Below, piece after piece: positions 1-7,770 of a stretch of 47,714 nucleotides of DNA. Numbering within the stretch: position 1 is the stretch's first letter; every line of letters begins with the position of its first letter. This DNA comes from DATCVR01 sp036566745 (lineage in GTDB: Bacteria > Actinomycetota > Actinomycetes > Jiangellales > Jiangellaceae). The notes below the pieces were generated by a model. The model saw only the letters and a list, made by a program, of their open reading frames with translations, was not told where the DNA came from and ran no database searches. Both the position numbers and the translations under genes were made by a program. The stretch is from assembly GCA_036566745.1 (NCBI GenBank), contig DATCVR010000079.1, positions 1 to 47,714 of the forward strand, written 5' to 3'.

Positions 1-1180
1 AGCCGACCGCTTCGCCCGCCGAACCGGCCGCTCCGCCCGCCGAGCCGGTCCAGCCGCCCGTCGCCAGCGGGTGCGCGCCGTTGCGCCCCACCAGACAGGG
101 CACCTCGACCACGGCGTCGGCGTCGAGGCCCGGCACCGCGCCGCGGTTGCGGACGTTGAGCACGAGGCTGGTCTGCTCGTCGGCCGCCATCGCGCGCATC
201 ACGGCGATCGCCACCTGGTCGTAGCCGCCGCCGTCGAGGTCGCGGGCGTCACGTTCGCCGGCCCCGCTGGCCTCGCGGGACTCGGCCATGTACGTCGTCT
301 CGCGCTCGAGCCGCGTCTGCTCCCACCGCTGGGCCGCACCCGGCGCGTCGCCCGCGGCGTAGAACGCCTCCTGCTGGGCGAGCAGGAACTCGCCCCGGGT
401 GGCCGGTGCGCTCGTGATCGAGCGGATCGCGTCGTCGGTGTGGACGTAGTAGTAGACGTACTCGTTCGGGATGGCGCCGAGCGTGCGCAGCAGGTCGGCG
501 CCGAAGAGCCGGCCCTCCTCGAACGACCCGAGGGCGGCGTCGTCGGCCAGCAACCCCGGCAGCACGTCCTGCCCGTCGACCAGCACTCGCCGCAGCCAGC
601 CCAGGTGGTTCAGCCCGGCGTAGTCGAACCACGCCTCGCCGGCGTCCACGCCCAGCGCGCGGGCGACCCGCCGGAACAGCCCCACCGGCGAGTCGCAGAT
701 GCCGATCACCCGATCGCCCAGCACCTGGCTCATGGCCTCGGTCACCATGCCGGCCGGGTTGGTGAAGTTGATGACCCACGCGTGCGGGGCCACCCGGCGG
801 ACGGTATCGGCGATCCGCACCGCCACCGGCACCGTGCGCAACCCGTAACAGACGCCTCCCGCGCCGATGGTCTCCTGGCCCAGCACGCCCTGGGCCAGGG
901 CCGAGCGCTCGTCGCTGGTCCGGCCACGCAGGCCGCCGACCCGGATGGCGGAGAACACGAAGTCGGCGCCGCGCAGGGCCGCGTCGAGGTCGTCCTCGAC
1001 GACGATCTCCGGACCGCCGGACCCGGTCGCGGTCTCGGCCAGCACCGCCCCCACCGTGCGGACCCGCGCGGGATCGGTGTCGTGCAGCACGACGGTGTCG
1101 ACGCCGGACGAGGGGTCGCGCAGCGCCCCCACCACGAGCGGCACCCGAAAGCCTCCACCACCGAGAATCGTCAGCCGCAC
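1..1180 (-). CDS. GH4 family 6-phospho-beta-glucosidase (3' end cut by window edge)
   Basis: Family 4 glycosidases hydrolyse (phospho)glycosides by an unusual NAD+- and metal-dependent redox mechanism in the cytoplasm. The frame runs open from a GTG at 1180 to the window edge (393 codons, no stop). It begins with the dinucleotide-binding VRLTILGGGGFRVPLVVGAL, then shows NFTNPAG, ICDSP and GLNHLGW, all typical of GH4 phospho-beta-glucosidases. A GGAG lies a few bases upstream of the GTG, which supports this start. It is divergent from a PfkB kinase and a sugar ABC transporter, so it probably processes the imported sugar. Near the window edge, after residue ~370, the protein runs into a Gly/Ser/Ala-rich stretch (GSAGGAAGSAGEA) that I do not expect in this family. 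Family assignment is firm; substrate is inferred. Confidence 0.85.
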   Translation of the reverse strand, partial: MRLTILGGGGFRVPLVVGALRDPSSGVDTVVLHDTDPARVRTVGAVLAETATGSGGPEIVVEDDLDAALRGADFVFSAIRVGGLRGRTSDERSALAQGVLGQETIGAGGVCYGLRTVPVAVRIADTVRRVAPHAWVINFTNPAGMVTEAMSQVLGDRVIGICDSPVGLFRRVARALGVDAGEAWFDYAGLNHLGWLRRVLVDGQDVLPGLLADDAALGSFEEGRLFGADLLRTLGAIPNEYVYYYVHTDDAIRSITSAPATRGEFLLAQQEAFYAAGDAPGAAQRWEQTRLERETTYMAESREASGAGERDARDLDGGGYDQVAIAVMRAMAADEQTSLVLNVRNRGAVPGLDADAVVEVPCLVGRNGAHPLATGGWTGSAGGAAGSAGEAVG

Positions 1181-1305
1181 GTCGTCTCCACTCTCCCCTG
1201 TCGGTCCTCGCGACGGACGACTCGCCGGACAGAGAAGGAAATGTCGGTCGCTCTGGGTACCGTCACCGCATTAGTGTGCGTCAGGCACGGTCTTGGAGGG
1301 ACGCT

Positions 1306-2403
1306 GTGACCGACTTCGTGCAGCACGCCGCGGGCGGCGCGCCATCGCGGTACGACCCGCTGGCCGCGGTCCGCAACGACAGCGAGCCCGAGGTCGACGT
1401 CTTCCTGACCGGCACCGTCTTCTTCGACATCATCTTCATCGGCCTCAACGAGCCACCGCGCAGCGGCATCGAGGCGTGGGCCGACGGCATGGGCGCCAGC
1501 CCCGGCGGCGTGGCCAACCTCGCCGTGGCCTGCTCGCGGCTCGGCCTGCGCACCGGCCTCGCGGCCACCTTCGGCGAGGACTTCTACGGCGACTACTGCC
1601 GCCAGACCCTCGGCATCCAGGAAGGTGTCGACCTCACCTACTCGCGCTACGTCACCGGCTGGCACTCCCCGGTCACCGTGTCGATGGTCTACGAACGCGA
1701 CCGCGCCATGGTCACCCACGGCCACGACCCCGACCTCCACGGCAGGCTGGTCAGCCAGCCGCCGACCATGCGAGCCTGCTTCATCGACCTCGGCAGCGAG
1801 CGGCAGCCGTGGGTCGACTCCGTGGCGGCCGGCGGCGCGCTCGTCTTCGCCGACCTCGGCTTTGACCCCGAGCACCGCTGGGACGCCGAGCGGCTGCGCG
1901 AGAGCCTGCGCGGCTGCTACGCCTTCTCGCCCAACGCCCTCGAAGCCATGAGCTACACCCGCACCGACTCCCCCGAGGCCGCCCTGGAGTCGCTGGCGAC
2001 CATGGTCCCGCTCGCGGTGGTCACCTGCGGCTCCGAGGGCGTCATCGCCCACGACCGCGCCACCGGCACAACGGCGCGGGTCGGCGGCCTCCACGTCGAC
2101 GAGATGGACCCCACCGGCGCGGGCGACGTGTTCCTCGCGGGCCTGATGACCGGCACGCTGGCCGACTGGCCGCTCGAACACTCGCTGCGCCTGGCCAATC
2201 TCGGCGCCGCGCTGTCGGTGCGGCACTTCGGCGGGGCGCTCGCCGCGCCCGGCTGGGCCGACATCGCCCAGTGGTGGCGCGGCGCGGCCGACGACCCCGA
2301 GTTGCGCCGCGACTACGCCTTCCTCGACGACATCCTGCCCGGCCATGCCGTCCCGGAGGTGTCGCGGGCCATCGCCACTCTGGGCTTCCGGGCTCGGAGC
2401 TGA
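1306..2403 (+). CDS. PfkB/ribokinase-family carbohydrate kinase
   Basis: ATP-dependent cytoplasmic sugar kinase of the ribokinase/PfkB fold, 365 aa. The N-terminal glycine-rich substrate region is GGVANLAVACSRLGLRTG, and the C-terminal PfkB signature is DPTGAGDVF with the catalytic base at about Asp274. I chose the GTG at 1306 because GGAGGG (1295-1300) lies 5 nt upstream; an in-frame GTG at 1276 lacks such a site. The sugar-binding lipoprotein gene follows 38 nt downstream on the same strand, suggesting an operon: import by the ABC transporter, then phosphorylation here, and hydrolysis by the divergent GH4 enzyme if the sugar is a glycoside. The substrate cannot be read from the sequence. 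Confidence 0.88.
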   Translation: MTDFVQHAAGGAPSRYDPLAAVRNDSEPEVDVFLTGTVFFDIIFIGLNEPPRSGIEAWADGMGASPGGVANLAVACSRLGLRTGLAATFGEDFYGDYCRQTLGIQEGVDLTYSRYVTGWHSPVTVSMVYERDRAMVTHGHDPDLHGRLVSQPPTMRACFIDLGSERQPWVDSVAAGGALVFADLGFDPEHRWDAERLRESLRGCYAFSPNALEAMSYTRTDSPEAALESLATMVPLAVVTCGSEGVIAHDRATGTTARVGGLHVDEMDPTGAGDVFLAGLMTGTLADWPLEHSLRLANLGAALSVRHFGGALAAPGWADIAQWWRGAADDPELRRDYAFLDDILPGHAVPEVSRAIATLGFRARS

Positions 2404-2441
2404 TACGACGTCACCATCAGCAGGTTCGAGAGAGGACGGCG

Positions 2442-3812
2442 ATGAGGCGGATCTCGAAGCGCGGCGTGCGGGTGCGGGCGATCGTGACGGCCGCGGCGGT
2501 GGCCACGGCACTGGCCGCCTGCGCGCCTGGATCGAACGGCGACGACGACGGCGCCACCGAACCCGGCGGCACCGTCCAGACCGACCCGGCCGACATGGGC
2601 GAGCTGACCCTCGTGGTGTGGGACCAGGAGGTCCGCGGCGGCCAGGCCGACCAGATCGAGACGCTCAACGACGCCTTCGAGGCCGCCTATCCCAACATCA
2701 CGATCGAACGGGTGGCCCGCTCCACCGACGACCTCCGCACCACCCTGCGCCTCGCGCTCTCCGGCGACGACGCACCCGACGTCGTCCAGGCCAACAACAG
2801 CCGCACCGACATGGGCCAGTACGTCTCGGCGGGCCTGCTCCACCCGCTCGACGACTACGCCGACGCCTACGGCTGGACCGACCGCTTCCCCGCCTCGGTC
2901 CGCTCGCTGGCGTCCTACAGCGACGACGGCGTCACCTACGGCGAGGGGTCGCTGTACGGCCTGCCCCAGATGGGAGAGATGGTCGGCCTGTACTACAGCA
3001 AGTCCCGGCTCAGCGGCCTCGGCCTCGAACCGCCCGCCACCACCGCCGACCTCGAGGCAGCGCTCGAGGCCTCCGCGGCCGCGGGCCTCACCCCCATCCA
3101 GTTCGGCAACCTCGACCCGTTCGCTGGCATCCACGAGTTCGGCTTCGTCCAGAACCAGTTCGCCGACGCCGAGACCATCCGCGACCTCGGCTTCGGCCGC
3201 CCCGGGTCGTCGTGGACCTCGCCGGAGAACGTCGAGGCCGCCGAGACCCTCGTGCGGTGGGCCGACCAGGGGTACTTCACCGACGGCTTCGCCGGCCTGG
3301 GCTACGACCCCGCGTGGCAGGCCTTCGCCCAGGGTGACGGCCTGTTCCTGATCGCCGGCACCTGGCTGGTCGCCGACCTCGCCGCGGCCATGGGCGACGA
3401 CGTCGGATTCGTGCTGCCACCGGCCGGGGCCAGCGGCGACCACCTCGTCACGGGCGGCATCAGCATCCCCTTCGCGCTCGCCGAGAGGAGCGAGCACCAC
3501 GACGCCGCCGCGGCCTACATCGACTTCATCACCAGCGCCGAGGCGATGACCACGATCACCGAGACCGGCAACCTCCCCGTGGTCGACGCCGACGCCCAGC
3601 AGGTCGAGGGCCTCCAGGGCGAGGTGTTCCAGGCCTGGGCCGAGGCCGGCGCCGACGACCTCGTCGTCCCCTACCTCGACTACGCCACGCCCACGTTCTT
3701 CGACACCCTCACGGCTGCCGTCCAGGATCTGCTCGGCGGCCAGGTCACGCCCGCCGAGTTCCTCGACCGCCTCGAGGCCGAGTACACCGCCGCCACCGGC
3801 GGCGAGGGCTGA
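2442..3812 (+). CDS. Sugar ABC transporter substrate-binding lipoprotein
   Basis: Extracytoplasmic solute-binding protein (family 1, carbohydrate type), 456 aa, predicted to be lipid-anchored outside the membrane. The signal peptide is basic at the N-terminus (MRRISKRGVRVR), has an alanine-rich core and ends in the lipobox LAAC with the lipidated Cys at residue 27. The linker is acidic and disordered (NGDDDG). The mature domain starts ELTLVVWDQEVRGG and contains LRLALSGDDAPDVVQANN, the usual 'APDV' region of sugar-binding proteins. The ATG at 2442 is preceded by AGAGAGGA. Two permeases follow directly. Family is secure; ligand unknown. Confidence 0.92.
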   Translation: MRRISKRGVRVRAIVTAAAVATALAACAPGSNGDDDGATEPGGTVQTDPADMGELTLVVWDQEVRGGQADQIETLNDAFEAAYPNITIERVARSTDDLRTTLRLALSGDDAPDVVQANNSRTDMGQYVSAGLLHPLDDYADAYGWTDRFPASVRSLASYSDDGVTYGEGSLYGLPQMGEMVGLYYSKSRLSGLGLEPPATTADLEAALEASAAAGLTPIQFGNLDPFAGIHEFGFVQNQFADAETIRDLGFGRPGSSWTSPENVEAAETLVRWADQGYFTDGFAGLGYDPAWQAFAQGDGLFLIAGTWLVADLAAAMGDDVGFVLPPAGASGDHLVTGGISIPFALAERSEHHDAAAAYIDFITSAEAMTTITETGNLPVVDADAQQVEGLQGEVFQAWAEAGADDLVVPYLDYATPTFFDTLTAAVQDLLGGQVTPAEFLDRLEAEYTAATGGEG

Positions 3813-3820
3813 CCCCACCG

Positions 3821-4777
3821 GTGTCGGCGCCCGAGTCCCCCACCACGGGACGCCCGGCCCCCGCTCGGCCTGCGTCCGTTCGCGAGGCCGGGCGGCGCCG
3901 ACCGAGCGGCCCGCCCGGGGCTCCGCGGCGGATCGGGTACCTCTACGTCGCGCCCGCCCTGCTGGTGTTCGCGGGCTTCGTGCTGTTCCCGCTGATCCGC
4001 AGCGGCTGGCTCTCGCTGTACGACTGGGACGGGCTCGGCGTGGGCGTCTGGGCCGGGCTCGACAACTACCGCGCGATCGTCTCCGATCCGGCGCTGCGCG
4101 GCGCGTTCGCCCACGCGCTGGTGCTCATCGTGTTCTACGCGGTGATTCCGGTCCTGCTCGGTGTGCTGCTCGCCGCGGCGATGAACCGCGCCCGGATGCG
4201 TGGCCTAGGGCTGTTCCGGGCCTTGCTGTTCCTGCCCCAGGTGATCCCGATGGTCGTGGTGGCCATCGCGTGGCGGCAGATCTACGAACCCGACGGGCCG
4301 CTCAACGCCGCGCTGCGGGCCGTCGGCCTCGACGAGCTCGCCCGGCCGTGGCTGGGCGACTACGCCACAGCCCTGCCCGCCGTGGGGCTGGTCGGCACCT
4401 GGGTCGGCACTGGCCTGTGCCTGGTGCTCTTCCTCGCCGGGATGGCCCGGATCCCGCGCGAGCTGTACGAGGCGGCCCGCCTCGACGGCGCCGGGGCGGT
4501 GCGCGAGTTCGTGTCGGTGACGCTGCCCTCGATCCGGGCCGAGGTGGCCGTCGCCCTCACGCTGACGGTCATCGCCGCCCTGAAGACCTTCGACCTGGTG
4601 TACGTCATGACCAGCGGCGGACCCGGACACCAGACGGCCGTGCCGTCGTACGAGGTGTACCGCCACGCGTTCCTGCTCGGTGAGGTCGGCACGGCCACGG
4701 CGCTGGCCATCGTCCTGACCGGCGTGGTCTTCCTCGCCACGCTCGCGATCAACCGGATCGGCGGGAGGTCGTCGTGA
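3821..4777 (+). CDS. Sugar ABC transporter permease, MalF/UgpA type
   Basis: Inner-membrane permease, 318 aa, pairing with the next gene to form the import channel. It has a proline/arginine-rich cytoplasmic N-terminus of about 35 residues, a first membrane helix (YLYVAPALLVFAGFVLFPLI), and the EAA loop EAARLDGAGAVREF around residues 217-231, which docks onto the ATPase. The GTG start lies 8 nt after the binding-protein stop. The stop overlaps the next start in a GTGA, so translation is probably coupled. No ATPase gene is present in the locus. Confidence 0.92.
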   Translation: MSAPESPTTGRPAPARPASVREAGRRRPSGPPGAPRRIGYLYVAPALLVFAGFVLFPLIRSGWLSLYDWDGLGVGVWAGLDNYRAIVSDPALRGAFAHALVLIVFYAVIPVLLGVLLAAAMNRARMRGLGLFRALLFLPQVIPMVVVAIAWRQIYEPDGPLNAALRAVGLDELARPWLGDYATALPAVGLVGTWVGTGLCLVLFLAGMARIPRELYEAARLDGAGAVREFVSVTLPSIRAEVAVALTLTVIAALKTFDLVYVMTSGGPGHQTAVPSYEVYRHAFLLGEVGTATALAIVLTGVVFLATLAINRIGGRSS

Positions 4778-5583
4778 CCATCGCCCGCTCCGAGCGACTG
4801 CTCAACTACGCCCTGCTCGTCCTCTTCGCGGCGGCCGCCGTGTTCCCGGTGGTGCTGATCGTGGCCACGGCGCTGTCACCCGACCGGATCGGCGAGGCGG
4901 GGTCGTTCCGGTTCGGCAACTTCGCCCAGGCGTGGGACGAAGGACACTTCGGCGCATACATGCGCACCAGCGTGCTGGTCGCGCTGGTCGTGGTCACCGC
5001 GGCCACGGCGTTCTCGATCATGGCCGGCTACGCCTTCGGGACGATGCGCATGCGCGGCTCCGGCGTGATCTTCTACCTGCTCCTGCTCGGCATCATGGTG
5101 CCCACCGAGGCGCTGGTGGTGGCGCTCTATTTCGACCTCCGCTCACTCGGGCTGACCAACACGCTGGTTGCGATCGCGCTGCCGCAGGTGGCCCAGTCGG
5201 TGGCGTTCGGCACGTACTGGATGCGCGCGTGGTTCCGGTCGAGCTCACGTGAGGTCGTCGAGGCGGCTCGGCTCGACGGCGCGGGCAGCTGGCGCACGCT
5301 CTGGCTCGTCCTCGTCCCCATGGCGCGTCCGGCGATCACGACGATGGTGGTCCTGGTGTTCCTCTGGACCTGGAACGAGTTCCTGATCCCACTGGTCATG
5401 GCCACCGACGAGACCCTCCGCACGGCGCCGCTGGGCCTGGCGTTCTTCCAGGGCCAGTACACCTCGGGGACCGCGCTGCTGGCCGCCGCCGCGGTGCTGG
5501 TCGCGCTGCCGGTGGTGGTGGTGTTCGTGGTGCTCCAGCGGCACGTCATCCGCGGCATGATCGAAGGTTCGGTGACGTCGTGA
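4774..5583 (+). CDS. Sugar ABC transporter permease, MalG type
   Basis: Second membrane subunit of the importer, 269 aa, with about six membrane helices and the EAA loop EAARLDGAGSWRTLWLVLVP in the second half. It starts at a GTG overlapping the stop of the upstream permease by 4 nt. It ends at 5583 without a following ATPase: the next gene is an unrelated hydrolase with its own promoter. In many actinobacteria such CUT1-type importers share a multitask ATPase (MsiK) encoded elsewhere; that is established for the family and only inferred here. Confidence 0.92.
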   Translation: MTIARSERLLNYALLVLFAAAAVFPVVLIVATALSPDRIGEAGSFRFGNFAQAWDEGHFGAYMRTSVLVALVVVTAATAFSIMAGYAFGTMRMRGSGVIFYLLLLGIMVPTEALVVALYFDLRSLGLTNTLVAIALPQVAQSVAFGTYWMRAWFRSSSREVVEAARLDGAGSWRTLWLVLVPMARPAITTMVVLVFLWTWNEFLIPLVMATDETLRTAPLGLAFFQGQYTSGTALLAAAAVLVALPVVVVFVVLQRHVIRGMIEGSVTS

Positions 5584-5595
5584 GCCGAGCAGCCC

Positions 5596-5624
5596 TTGAC
5601 GCCGGAAGCTAATCGTCTTAGCTT
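5596..5624 (+). promoter_or_regulatory. Promoter with embedded palindromic operator; leaderless start
   Basis: TTGACG (5596-5601) and TAGCTT (5619-5624) are separated by 17 nt. A 7-bp perfect inverted repeat, AAGCTAA (5606-5612) and TTAGCTT (5618-5624), occupies the spacer and the -10 box. The start ATG at 5632 lies 7 nt after the -10, so transcription probably begins at or next to the ATG. The palindrome is the natural operator for the TetR regulator two genes downstream in the same unit; this binding is inferred. Confidence 0.65.
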
Positions 5625-5631
5625 CGTGGCT

Positions 5632-6462
5632 ATGAGCACTAGCGCGGTTGTCACCCAGTACCTCGACCGGCCCGAGGGCCGTCTCGCCTACGACGTCCAG
5701 GGCGAAGGCCCGCTCGTCGTCTGCATGCCGGGCATGGCCGACGTGCGCTCGGTCTACCGCTTCCTGGCGCCGGCGCTGGCCCAGGCCGGCTACCGCGTCG
5801 CCACCGTCGACCTGCGCGGCCACGGTGAGAGCGACACCTCGTTCACCAGCTACGACGACATCGCGGCCGCGTCGGACCTGGCGGCTCTGATCCGTCACCT
5901 CGACGCCGGCCCTGCGGTGCTGGTCGGCAACTCGATGGGCGCGGGCGCTGCCGTGCTCGTCGCCGCCGACGACCCCGAGCTCGTCAGCGCGATCGTCATG
6001 CTCGGCCCGTTCGTCCGCGACCACCCGACCAGCTGGTTCCAGCGGGCCATGACCAGCCTCATGCTCCGCCGGCCCTGGGGCGCCACCGCCACCGGCGCCT
6101 TCTACACCTCGCTCAACGCCGGCACCCGGCCCGACGACCTCCCGGCCCACGTCGACCGGATCCGGGCCTCGCTGCGCCGCCCCGGCGCCTGGTCCGCGTT
6201 CGTCGCGACGACCACGACCTCGCACACACCCGTCACGCCCCGACTGGCCGAGGTCGGCGTGCCGACGCTCGTGGTCATGGGAGAGCGGGACCCCGATTTC
6301 CCCGATCCGGCGGACGAGGCGAGCTACATCGCCGACGCGCTCGGCGGCCCGGCCGAGGTGCTGATGGTCCCGGACACCGGCCATTACCCCCAGGCCCAGC
6401 GCCCCGACGTCGTGGTCCCCGCGATCACGTCCTTCCTGGCCCAGGCGCGACCCGGTGCCTAG
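5632..6462 (+). CDS. Alpha/beta-fold hydrolase
   Basis: Cytoplasmic alpha/beta hydrolase, 276 aa. The nucleophile elbow is GNSMG with Ser101, an oxyanion-region motif is DLRGHGES, the acid is probably in MGERDPDFPD, and the catalytic His is in DTGHYPQAQ near the C-terminus. I chose ATG 5632 over the in-frame TTG at 5596 because the TTG is part of a well-formed -35 box. The gene overlaps the next, TetR-type gene by 8 nt, so the two form an operon and the hydrolase substrate, or a related compound, may be the inducer. Substrate not identifiable; esterase, lactonase or epoxide-hydrolase-like roles are all possible. Confidence 0.87.
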   Translation: MSTSAVVTQYLDRPEGRLAYDVQGEGPLVVCMPGMADVRSVYRFLAPALAQAGYRVATVDLRGHGESDTSFTSYDDIAAASDLAALIRHLDAGPAVLVGNSMGAGAAVLVAADDPELVSAIVMLGPFVRDHPTSWFQRAMTSLMLRRPWGATATGAFYTSLNAGTRPDDLPAHVDRIRASLRRPGAWSAFVATTTTSHTPVTPRLAEVGVPTLVVMGERDPDFPDPADEASYIADALGGPAEVLMVPDTGHYPQAQRPDVVVPAITSFLAQARPGA

Positions 6463-7072
6463 GGCCGGGCTGACCCGCCAGATCGTCGTCGACGCGGCCG
6501 CCACGCTGGCCGACGACGTCGGCTACGACGAGCTGACCCTCGCCGCGCTGGCCAAGCGGCTCGGCGTGGCGCTGCCGAGCCTCTACAAGCACGTCGCCGG
6601 GCTCGACGCCGTCAAGGCCGAGCTCGGACTCCTGGCCATCCGCGAGCTCGGCGAGGTCCTGAGCCGTGCCGGAGTCGGGCGAGCCCAGGGCGACGCGCTA
6701 CGTGGCGTCGCGGCCGCATACCGGAGCTACGTCGCCCAGCACCCCGGCCGGTACGCCGCGACCGTGCGAGCCGTCACCGCGGACGACCACCTCGCAGCCG
6801 AGCGCCTCGCCGCGTCCGAGGTCACCGTGGGCGTGCTGTTCGCCGTGCTCGAGGGGTACGCCCTGACCGGACCCGATCTCGTCGACGCCGCCAGGGCGGT
6901 GCGCAGCGCCCTGCACGGATTCTCGGTCCTCGAGAACGCGGATGGCTTCGGGCTTCCGCGGGACGTCTCCCGCAGCTTCGACGCCCTCGTCACCGGCTTG
7001 GACACCGCGCTGAGGTCCTGGGGCCGAGACGCCGTCGTCGTGCCCACCGTCCCTGTCGGTCCTCGCGGGTAG
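6455..7072 (+). CDS. TetR/AcrR-family transcriptional regulator (WHG-type C-terminal domain)
   Basis: 205 aa. The N-terminal helix-turn-helix is clear (TRQIVVDAAATLADDVGYDELTLAALAKRLGV then ALPSLYKHVAGLDAV). The C-terminal ligand domain resembles the TetR_C 'WHG' group (YRSYVAQHPGRYAAT, RAVRSALHGF). Starts at GTG 6455, inside the end of the hydrolase gene (8-nt overlap), so the two are translationally coupled. It probably represses its own operon through the palindrome at 5606-5624. Family secure; target inferred from position. Confidence 0.87.
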   Translation: MPRAGLTRQIVVDAAATLADDVGYDELTLAALAKRLGVALPSLYKHVAGLDAVKAELGLLAIRELGEVLSRAGVGRAQGDALRGVAAAYRSYVAQHPGRYAATVRAVTADDHLAAERLAASEVTVGVLFAVLEGYALTGPDLVDAARAVRSALHGFSVLENADGFGLPRDVSRSFDALVTGLDTALRSWGRDAVVVPTVPVGPRG

Positions 7073-7113
7073 CGTCGTCCAGCGTCACCTCGTCGACTCG
7101 GGAGGAGCTGCTG

Positions 7114-7527
7114 GTGACCCCATCCGGAGACGTCCCCGACGACATCGTCGCCCGGCTCCGGCCGGTGTGCCTCGGGCTGCCCGAGGCCTATGAGGAGCCG
7201 GCCTGGGTGGGCACCCGCTGGCGGATCCGCACCCGCACGTTCGCCCATGTCCTCCCGGTCGACTCCGGGTGGCCGCCCGCGTACGCCCGGGCCGCCTCCG
7301 CCCACGGCCCGATCATCGTGATGACGTTCCGATCGTCGGGCCCCGATCTCCACGCGCTCAGCAACGCCGGCCGACCCTTCTTCCGGGCCCGGTGGGGCAC
7401 CGACGTCGTCGGCATGGAACTCGACTCCACCACCGAGTGGGACGAGGTCGCCGAGCTCCTCACCGAGAGCTACTGCGTCCTCGCCCCGGCCAAGCTCGTC
7501 GCGCTCGTCCAGCGCCCGGCACGCTGA
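7114..7527 (+). CDS. MmcQ/YjbR-family (DUF419-like) protein
   Basis: 137 aa, small cytoplasmic protein of the MmcQ/YjbR fold (CyaY-like, DNA-binding in some members). Seen: LGLPEAYEEPAWVG near the N-terminus, a strand pattern FRSSGPDLHALSNAG in the middle, and a C-terminal helix ELLTESYCVLAPAKLVALV typical of the family. GGAGGAG at 7101-7107 lies 6 nt before the GTG start. The following 243 nt to the next gene hold a moderately AT-rich leader, with no other gene seen. The molecular role of the family is poorly defined. Confidence 0.8.
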   Translation: MTPSGDVPDDIVARLRPVCLGLPEAYEEPAWVGTRWRIRTRTFAHVLPVDSGWPPAYARAASAHGPIIVMTFRSSGPDLHALSNAGRPFFRARWGTDVVGMELDSTTEWDEVAELLTESYCVLAPAKLVALVQRPAR

Positions 7528-7770
7528 CGAACGACGTCTCGGCCCGGCCGGACGCAACGTCATCGCAACCTCGCCGCAACCCCCGCCGAGGCAGGCAGCA
7601 CTACGTTCGACGGGCTAGACTGGCGCGGTCGCACGCACCTTTCTGTGGCCCGCATTGCGCCGGGCCGGTTCACGCGACCGTGCTTGCCCCTTTCGCACCC
7701 CATTTAAGAACTCTCATCACACTTTCATTAACGTTGCCGTGTCGACTTTCACGGCGGAAAGGTCATCGAC

